Origin: RGIG3009 sp045630285
Lineage (GTDB): Bacteria > Bacillota > Clostridia > Oscillospirales > Acutalibacteraceae
Assembly: GCA_045630285.1 (NCBI GenBank)
Contig: JAZQSX010000048.1
Span: forward strand, 1 to 45,806
Length of the DNA stretch: 45,806 nucleotides
Direction: 5' to 3'
The first letter of the stretch is position 1, and each line of letters begins with the position of its first letter. Below the pieces are notes generated by a model. It was not told the origin of the DNA and ran no database searches. It saw only the letters and a list, made by a program, of their open reading frames with translations. A program made the position numbers and the translations under genes. Positions 41,105-45,806 of the stretch are shown in pieces.

Positions 41105-41575
41105 TCACTGTGCTTCCACTAAAACCGTTGTCTGCAGCTGCTGTTCCAACACCTCCCCCACCGCACGGGCAATCGATACGGTTTGTTTGTCCACCGTAAT
41201 GGTAACTTGTTGAATGTATATGATGCCCTCTGCCGTAATATCCGTTATGACGGTGATTTTTTTCGCTGTGACGTTTCGTGCCGCCAAGCCCTCCTCTGCC
41301 AGCGCCGTCACCGTCGATTCCACCTGTGCCTGCAGCTGTCTTGTCACCACGTCCTCCAGCAGGTCTGCCTTCACCTCCTCGGGCAGACCGTGAATGTCCA
41401 GCGGTGTGACCGATTGCACCCTCAGCAGCGGCATCAGCATACAGCACAGAAAAAAGGTGGCGGTGATCAGGTGGAATACCTTACCGTTTCCGTTTTTCGG
41501 CACCAGCAGCCGCACCGCCGCACAACCGAGGGCCGCCATACACAGCGACACACTCCACGCACGTATTCCTTCCAT
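41105..41575 (-). CDS. spoIIIAF: Stage III sporulation protein AF
   Basis: The protein has 156 residues. Two N-terminal membrane segments (WSVSLCMAALGCAAVRLLV and FHLITATFFLCCMLMPLLRV) are followed by a soluble domain with AEGIIYIQQVTITVDK. The ATG at 41575 follows GGGAGG and begins MEGIRAW; the upstream extension is not protein-like for this family. It lies two bases after the spoIIIAE stop. Confidence 0.92.
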   Translation of the reverse strand: MEGIRAWSVSLCMAALGCAAVRLLVPKNGNGKVFHLITATFFLCCMLMPLLRVQSVTPLDIHGLPEEVKADLLEDVVTRQLQAQVESTVTALAEEGLAARNVTAKKITVITDITAEGIIYIQQVTITVDKQTVSIARAVGEVLEQQLQTTVLVEAQ

Positions 41576-41577
41576 AA

Positions 41578-42711
41578 TTATCCTCCCGTTGCGGCCGACA
41601 GAATCGCCACGGCAATAATAAGCAATGACCCGCTTGCCGCTACCACACCGATCAGACAACGCACCGTACGGCGGGCAGCATCCAGCACGTCGCAGAGCGC
41701 ACGTAATTCAAACAGCTCCGCCGCCGTGTGGCAAACGGACAATAATACACTCCAGCCAATGCACTGCAACAGCGGCGGTAACACGATCAGCACCGTCGCC
41801 GCCGCTCCAAACGCCCCCAGAGTGGAGTGCAGAAGATGTAAACACCCGCGAATGGTAGAAAACGCCTCACTGAGCGAACCACCCACCACAGGCACGAAGC
41901 TCGAAATGGAAAATTTCAGCGCACGTGTCCCCAGATTATCCGCCGCACGTGCCGTCAGGTTTTGCAGTGAGAGTAATCCACTAAACAGCATCATTCCCAG
42001 GCTCAACAGCCACACCGCTGTTTTCCCGAGCAATTTCCCGACACTGCCGAGGCGTATCTGCGGTGTTACCGCTCCGGTCACGCCGATCGCCAACGAGACG
42101 GTCATCAGCGGCACGATCACCTCTCCCGCAAGCCACGACAGCGTCTGTGCCGCCAACAGTGTTACCGACTGGAAGGACAGCGCCGCTGCCGCACGTCCAC
42201 TGCTGAACAACACGCCGGCGTACACCGGCGTGAAAGCCGTCATAAACACACTCGTGGAGGTCATCGCCTTCTGCACGGCTGTGATGCACCCCGTCAGCGG
42301 CAACACCACGCTGCCGCAGATCGCCAACGCACACACTGTGCCAAACACCGAGGAGGTATCCTCCTCCCGCAGCGTATGACGAAGCCCGTTGACCCAGGCG
42401 TACAGCAAAACAACGGCGATCACCGTTCCTGCGGTTGCCAGCGGCGCCCGACACGTCGTTGCGATCAGTCCCCACAGCTTGTCCCATACCGTTTCGGTGT
42501 CCAACGATGAAAAAGCATCGGGGTCCAATGCATCGATACCCAGCTCGTACAGCAGCTCCCGTGTTTGCTCGGGAAGCGACTCGAGCAGTGCCTCGCCGCC
42601 GCTTGCCTCCAGCTGCTCCGCATACAGCTCCTCCACCGTCTGTGCCGACACGGGAAGCGCACTGCAAAACAGCAGTATCGCCATAAGGCAGATCAAAAAA
42701 CACCGTTTCAC
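41578..42711 (-). CDS. spoIIIAE: Stage III sporulation protein AE
   Basis: The protein has 377 residues. A signal-like N-terminus (CLMAILLFCSALPVSAQ) is followed by an exposed acidic stretch and then about six to seven membrane segments in the C-terminal two-thirds (for example LLAAQTLSWLAGEVIVPLMT and GAFGAAATVLIVLPPLLQ). It is a polytopic channel component. The start codon is GTG, overlapping the spoIIIAD stop by four bases (GTGA). Confidence 0.93.
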   Translation of the reverse strand: MKRCFLICLMAILLFCSALPVSAQTVEELYAEQLEASGGEALLESLPEQTRELLYELGIDALDPDAFSSLDTETVWDKLWGLIATTCRAPLATAGTVIAVVLLYAWVNGLRHTLREEDTSSVFGTVCALAICGSVVLPLTGCITAVQKAMTSTSVFMTAFTPVYAGVLFSSGRAAAALSFQSVTLLAAQTLSWLAGEVIVPLMTVSLAIGVTGAVTPQIRLGSVGKLLGKTAVWLLSLGMMLFSGLLSLQNLTARAADNLGTRALKFSISSFVPVVGGSLSEAFSTIRGCLHLLHSTLGAFGAAATVLIVLPPLLQCIGWSVLLSVCHTAAELFELRALCDVLDAARRTVRCLIGVVAASGSLLIIAVAILSAATGG

Positions 42712-43106
42712 GGCGCACCCCCCTGAATCAGTGAAACCGCAATGTCTCCCACCTTGCGAAACAACGGAAGCGCCAACACCAGCATAGCGATCTTACCGGC
42801 GAACTCCGCTTTGGAGGCTAGTCCCTGCTCTCCCGCATCACGGCAGGCGTCCGATGCGAGCTGCGTCAGCAGGCACACACCCAACGCCTTGAGCAGCACC
42901 GTCAGGTACTCGCCCGCAGCACCGCTGCTTCTCAAAAGCTCCCGAATCTCTTCAATGACCGGCACCGCTCCCGACACAGCCGCTGCCAAAATCAGCACGC
43001 CGGCGATCAAACCCACCAGCAACGCCTGCTCCGACAAATAACGGCGCAGCACCGCCGCCAGCAGTGCCGCTATCACGGCGATGATCACCACGCTCATCAA
43101 TCCCAT
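42708..43106 (-). CDS. spoIIIAD: Stage III sporulation protein AD
   Basis: This is a 132-residue membrane protein with three to four hydrophobic segments (MSVVIIAVIAALLAAVLR, ALLVGLIAGVLILAAAVSGA, and a C-terminal pair). It matches SpoIIIAD in size and order, lying between AC and AE with 2-bp and overlapping junctions. Confidence 0.92.
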   Translation of the reverse strand: MGLMSVVIIAVIAALLAAVLRRYLSEQALLVGLIAGVLILAAAVSGAVPVIEEIRELLRSSGAAGEYLTVLLKALGVCLLTQLASDACRDAGEQGLASKAEFAGKIAMLVLALPLFRKVGDIAVSLIQGGAP

Positions 43107-43108
43107 AG

Positions 43109-43303
43109 CTATAACCCAAACGCCGATTTGACCAGATGAAACAGATCGCTGATCTCGGTAACAACGATCGTCAGCACCACGATCAAGCCTGCCAACGTTG
43201 TCAACATCGCCTGCTCCTCACGGCCCGACCGAATCAGCACCTGATTCAGCACCGCCACGATAATTCCGATAGCTGCAATCTTAAAAATCAGATCCACATC
43301 CAC
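43109..43303 (-). CDS. spoIIIAC: Stage III sporulation protein AC
   Basis: This is a 64-residue membrane protein with two segments (LIFKIAAIGIIVAVLNQVL and LTTLAGLIVVLTIVVTEISD). The GTG at 43303 is chosen because AAGGAGG lies 8 nt upstream and the product then has the usual SpoIIIAC length; an ATG at 43327 would place that ribosome binding site inside the gene. It lies 16 bp behind spoIIIAB. Confidence 0.9.
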   Translation of the reverse strand: MDVDLIFKIAAIGIIVAVLNQVLIRSGREEQAMLTTLAGLIVVLTIVVTEISDLFHLVKSAFGL

Positions 43304-43319
43304 GTGACCGTCCTCCTTG

Positions 43320-43820
43320 TTATCCAAGTACCAATGCCAACGTACCGCCGACGCAACATCCCAACGTTACGCTCACCCGTCCCCGCTGCCGCAGGTCCTC
43401 CCGGGCTTCAGCGTGTCGCTGACGAAACGCTGCCGCATACCGACGACACCGTGTTACCTCGCCGTCCCAATCTGCCGCACCGAAATCGGCAATAAAATCC
43501 CGAAACGCACCGCAATCATCAGCCGACAAACCCATTTCCTCCGCCCCCTGCGTCATCGCTTGCAGCAGTGCCGCCCGTGGATCCTCCGACGAGGGTGGGA
43601 GTCGACGCAGCAGACTGAACCGCTCGAATTCCGCTGTTTTGGACAGCGCATACACCACGTCCTCCAACGGTGCCGCCGTATATCGGATCCGCTCAGCCAA
43701 CTGTTCACAAAAGCTCGCCAGCTGTCCCAACGCATCCGCACGGCGTTTCAGGTTGAGATACCCCAGCATCCCACAACCGACGCCTGTCAAAAAAACAAGA
43801 AGCACGCCCATCCATTTCAT
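43320..43820 (-). CDS. spoIIIAB: Stage III sporulation protein AB
   Basis: The protein has 166 residues: an N-terminal membrane anchor (MGVLLVFLTGVGCGMLGYL), a helical soluble domain with LASFCEQLAERIRYTAAPLE, and a C-terminal hydrophobic segment (VTLGCCVGGTLALVLG). This matches SpoIIIAB. The ATG at 43820 follows GGAGG at 8 nt. Its first 116 bases are overlapped by the end of the spoIIIAA reading frame, which is unusual. Confidence 0.92.
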   Translation of the reverse strand: MKWMGVLLVFLTGVGCGMLGYLNLKRRADALGQLASFCEQLAERIRYTAAPLEDVVYALSKTAEFERFSLLRRLPPSSEDPRAALLQAMTQGAEEMGLSADDCGAFRDFIADFGAADWDGEVTRCRRYAAAFRQRHAEAREDLRQRGRVSVTLGCCVGGTLALVLG

Positions 43821-44718
43821 GTAACCAATCCTCCACACGCCGCACGGCGGCGATCCTTCCCGGCTCTGACGCTCCCCGCAACAGCACCAGATACGGAAAC
43901 GCACCACCGTATAACGCTTCCGCCAGCCCCGCTCGGTGCAACAGCTCCTGTGGGCGACGGCAATGCACCGATGCCACCACCGGCACGCCGCTGTACAACG
44001 CCTGCCGTACCGCCGCCACTTCATCCGCTCCGCCCAGCTCGTCAAACACCACGACCCGTGGGGCCAAACAACGGATCGCCTGCTCAATACCCTGTGCCTT
44101 AGGCGCACCGCACAAGCGGTCACAGCCCGTGGAGACACCGCCGGTGAGCTCGCCACGCTCGTCCACCACCGTCACCGCCAAGCGGCGCTCGGAAAACTCA
44201 CGTAGAAGATCCCGCAGCAAGCTCGTTTTGCCACTGGACGGCTCGCCGCAGATCAGCGCCCCCTCGACCCCGTCGGCGCACAACCGTGCCGCCAGCTCCG
44301 TCGCACAGCCACGGTGCGGACGTGCCACACGCATACACACCGAGGTGATGTTCCGATAACTGACAATGTCACCGTGCTCCACAACCGCCGTGCCGGCAAT
44401 CCCGATACGGCAGCCGTCAGGCGCCGGTAAAAACCCACGTTTCAACTCCTCCTGATGCGCATACGACGAATGCTCGCTCGCACGCTCCACCACGTACCGC
44501 ACCCACCGTTCTTCACAGCGCAGTGCGGCCGCCGCCTGCACCGTCAGCGCACCGCCCGCCGTAAGATAGCGTTCTTCGCCTCGCATACCGAGCGCCACGG
44601 CTTGTCCCGTGCGCAACCGCACCTCCTGCACACGCTCGGTGACCGACGGCGGCAATCGCCGCAGCAAGCCCCGCAGCTCGTCGGGAAGCAACGAAAGCAC
44701 CACCCGCCAACCGTCCAC
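43705..44718 (-). CDS. spoIIIAA: Stage III sporulation protein AA
   Basis: This is a secretion-type ATPase that powers the SpoIIIA channel from the mother-cell side, 337 residues from the GTG at 44718 (351 from an ATG at 44760). Walker A is ICGEPSSGKTSLLRDLL; Walker B is VVVFDELGGADE. The GTG is preferred because GGAAGGGG lies 8 nt upstream and the homologous N-terminus (LSLLPDELRGLLRRLP) follows soon after; the ATG has no ribosome binding site. The frame runs about 38 codons past the spoIIIAB start, and this extra tail is Arg/Cys-rich and unlike the family. Confidence 0.92.
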   Translation of the reverse strand: MDGWRVVLSLLPDELRGLLRRLPPSVTERVQEVRLRTGQAVALGMRGEERYLTAGGALTVQAAAALRCEERWVRYVVERASEHSSYAHQEELKRGFLPAPDGCRIGIAGTAVVEHGDIVSYRNITSVCMRVARPHRGCATELAARLCADGVEGALICGEPSSGKTSLLRDLLREFSERRLAVTVVDERGELTGGVSTGCDRLCGAPKAQGIEQAIRCLAPRVVVFDELGGADEVAAVRQALYSGVPVVASVHCRRPQELLHRAGLAEALYGGAFPYLVLLRGASEPGRIAAVRRVEDWLHEMDGRASCFFDRRRLWDAGVSQPETPCGCVGTAGELL

Positions 44719-44785
44719 CGTGCTCACCCCTTCCCGCAGTCTTGTCCCATATCTATGCATCGGCTCGTCCGATTATGCGGAAATA

Positions 44786-44809
44786 AAAAAAGAGCGACCG
44801 ACGGTCGCT
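44786..44809 (-). terminator. Second terminator upstream of spoIIIAA
   Basis: AGCGACCG/CGGTCGCT (44793-44809) is followed on the minus strand by a long U-rich run (44791-44781). It stands in series with the terminator of the candidate small RNA, isolating the spoIIIA operon from upstream transcription. Confidence 0.75.
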
Positions 44810-44811
44810 TC

Positions 44812-44933
44812 AAAAAGCGCAAACGGGCCACTCTTTCGAGCGACCCGTTTGCAGTTAGAGGGGTGTTTTGAGGAGGGGTATATACTCAATCTGTCGAGGC
44901 GGTCAGTGCGGTTCCGACCAACCTCTTGAGTAC
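44812..44933 (-). ncRNA. Candidate small regulatory RNA with C-rich loops
   Basis: There is no ORF in this stretch. A minus-strand -10 TATACT (44945-44940) predicts a start near 44933. The first bases begin a nested hairpin: TACTCAA (44932-44926) with TTGAGTA (44889-44883), then GAGG with CCTC, then GGTC with GACC. Next comes an unpaired linker with CCCCTCCTC (44878-44870) and CACCCCTC (44865-44858). The 3' end is a strong terminator, GCAAACGGGTC with GGCCCGTTTGC (44852-44819), then a U-run (44816-44812). Length is about 122 nt. The -35 is weak. The C-rich stretches resemble the UCCC/anti-Shine-Dalgarno seeds of Firmicutes small RNAs. Confidence 0.5.
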
Positions 44934-45014
44934 AATTTGAGTATAGCAGACTTGTCCGTGCCGTTTGTGAATTGAATATGAATAAACTGTAAGAAAATTT
45001 TTATGAGAAAAAAC

Positions 45015-45054
45015 CAAACAAATGTTTGCTTTTTTGAAAAAAGTGTGTTATACT
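45015..45054 (+). promoter_or_regulatory. lexA promoter with SOS box
   Basis: -35 TTGCTT (45026-45031), a 17-nt spacer and -10 TATACT (45049-45054). CAAACAAATGTTTG (45015-45028) is a near-palindrome of the Gram-positive LexA-box type (CGAAC-N4-GTTCG with G to A changes) and overlaps the -35, so LexA should repress its own gene. Confidence 0.75.
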
Positions 45055-45073
45055 ACTCCCAGAGGTGATCGTA

Positions 45074-45661
45074 ATGAAGCCCTTAACCGCAAAACAGCAG
45101 AAGGTTTTGGCATTCCTGCAGGAGCGTGCGCAAACCGGCGTCCCGCCGACGGTCCGTGAAATTTGCCTCGCTGCCGGCATCAAATCCACCTCCACCGTCC
45201 ACACCTATCTCAAGGTGCTGGAAGAGGGAGGCTATATTCATCGTGACGGTCGCTTGAACCGCAGCATCCGTATGCCGGGCGAAACGGTGGCACGCGTACC
45301 GCTGCTCGGCAAGGTGACGGCCGGTAATCCGATCCTCGCCGTGGAGCAGGTGGAGGACTACGTCCCCTATTCCGGCGGCGGGTACGAGCCGGGCGAGCTG
45401 TTCGCTCTGCGTGTGTCGGGCACCAGTATGCTGTACGCCGGCATTTTGGACAAGGACATCGTCATCGTGCGCAAAACGCCCGCGGCAGAAAACGGCGATA
45501 TCGTGGTCGCCCTCATCGGTGACGAAGCCACCGTCAAGCGCATTTACTTTGAATCGGATCATATCCGCCTGCAGCCGGAGAACGATGCGTTCGAGCCCAT
45601 CATCGTCAAAGAAGCGGTGGTACTGGGCAAAGTCGTGTCGCTCGTGCGCAACTTCGGATGA
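45074..45661 (+). CDS. lexA: LexA repressor
   Basis: This is the SOS repressor and self-cleaving serine protease, 195 residues. The N-terminal winged HTH (about 1-65) contains PPTVREICLAAGIKSTSTVH. The cleavage site is A83-G84 in VTAGNP. The catalytic dyad is S118 (VSGTSML, where most LexA have GDSM) and K155 (ATVKRI). The ATG at 45074 is preferred over an upstream GTG because AGAGGTG lies at the right distance. The promoter carries an SOS box. Its stop overlaps the next start by four bases (ATGA). Confidence 0.96.
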   Translation: MKPLTAKQQKVLAFLQERAQTGVPPTVREICLAAGIKSTSTVHTYLKVLEEGGYIHRDGRLNRSIRMPGETVARVPLLGKVTAGNPILAVEQVEDYVPYSGGGYEPGELFALRVSGTSMLYAGILDKDIVIVRKTPAAENGDIVVALIGDEATVKRIYFESDHIRLQPENDAFEPIIVKEAVVLGKVVSLVRNFG

Positions 45662-45806
45662 AGCCGCGGTACGTTATCAGCGCCTGCCTTTGCGGTATGC
45701 CCACGAGGTATGACGGGCGCTCCAAACCCGTCTCCCCCGCCGTGCAGGAGCTCATCGACAGCGGCGCCGTCATCCCCGTATGCCCCGAGTGTACGGGCGG
45801 GCTGCC
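45658..45806 (+). CDS. DUF523 family protein (3' end outside window)
   Basis: The first 49 codons are visible: ISACLCGMPTRYDGRSK, then VIPVCPECTGGLP. The paired-cysteine layout matches DUF523, which includes the thiouracil desulfurase TudS with an Fe-S cluster; the canonical LLG after the first Cys is LCG here. It is translationally coupled to lexA through an ATGA overlap, so it may be SOS-induced together with it. Truncated by the window end. Confidence 0.8.
   Translation, partial: MKPRYVISACLCGMPTRYDGRSKPVSPAVQELIDSGAVIPVCPECTGGL

Noticed and set aside
43820..44156. Extended N-terminus of SpoIIIAB
   Set aside because: The upstream extension is Arg/Cys/Trp-rich antisense-like sequence inside spoIIIAA; the membrane anchor and ribosome binding site fix the start at 43820.
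44761..44800. Sigma-E promoter directly before spoIIIAA
   Set aside because: A CATAAT-like -10 can be found, but no matching -35 at the right distance, so the promoter of the spoIIIA operon could not be placed.

Overview
The window looks like a chromosomal segment of a spore-forming gut Firmicute of class Clostridia, most likely Oscillospiraceae/Ruminococcaceae-like. The reasons are a complete eight-gene spoIIIA sporulation operon, a T-box leader, a LexA/SOS gene with a Gram-positive-type operator, strong TTGACA/TATAAT promoters, AGGAGG ribosome binding sites and a bile-salt-hydrolase-type enzyme. Taxonomy is inferred from gene content only.

Layout. (1) 1-3730, plus strand: the end of an unknown gene, then a tryptophan T-box leader controlling a lone trpB, followed by a nitroreductase and an aldo/keto reductase. 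(2) 3731-9354, mostly minus strand: an EutH-type permease with a PHP phosphatase, a decayed ECF sigma-factor locus, three lipoproteins, a cluster of hairpins, and genes for tRNA-Trp and a CAU tRNA. (3) 9449-19966: metabolic and transport genes. These are an SDR oxidoreductase with a leaderless promoter, an RpiR regulator with an OPA-type transporter, a sugar-nucleotide-epimerase-like protein, a choloylglycine hydrolase next to a Na+/amino-acid symporter, a DMT exporter, a Cof-type phosphatase and a large lipoprotein. (4) 20114-24176, minus strand: an Ldh2-type malate dehydrogenase and malic enzyme behind a leader terminator, then a Dabb protein and a Gfo/Idh/MocA oxidoreductase. (5) 24435-27540: an AT-rich accessory island. 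It consists of three single-gene units, all on the minus strand, each followed by a short end element, a strong terminator and a structured repeat. It begins at a truncated lipoprotein gene and ends at a five-gene tRNA operon (Val, Asp, Phe, Gly, Cys). (6) 28084-44718, minus strand: a conserved Clostridia core cluster, transcribed from spoIIIAA down to hslO (spoIIIAA-AH, asp23, nusB, a TsaD-like gene, xseA, xseB, ispA, dxs, tlyA, nadK, argR, recN, yerC, a methyltransferase, hslO). (7) 44761-45806: a candidate small RNA on the minus strand, then lexA and the start of a DUF523 gene on the plus strand.

How the parts work together. The T-box makes TrpB synthesis depend on uncharged tRNA-Trp. TrpB without an adjacent TrpA fits indole salvage. 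The malate dehydrogenase and malic enzyme would convert malate to oxaloacetate or to pyruvate plus CO2. The core cluster combines isoprenoid precursor supply (dxs, ispA), NADP supply (nadK), DNA repair (recN, xseAB, lexA), arginine control (argR) and the SpoIIIA channel between mother cell and forespore.

Most unusual items: the cassette-like island with a 42-nt element repeated at 41 of 42 positions and bead-like hairpin arrays; a candidate small RNA with two C-rich, anti-Shine-Dalgarno-like stretches between spoIIIAA and lexA; an HTH/beta-solenoid protein whose ribosome binding site lies in a perfect hairpin; a bile-salt-hydrolase homologue with a changed active-site position and a CxxC tail; and a leaderless oxidoreductase gene. 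No database search was possible, so family names come from recognised motifs.
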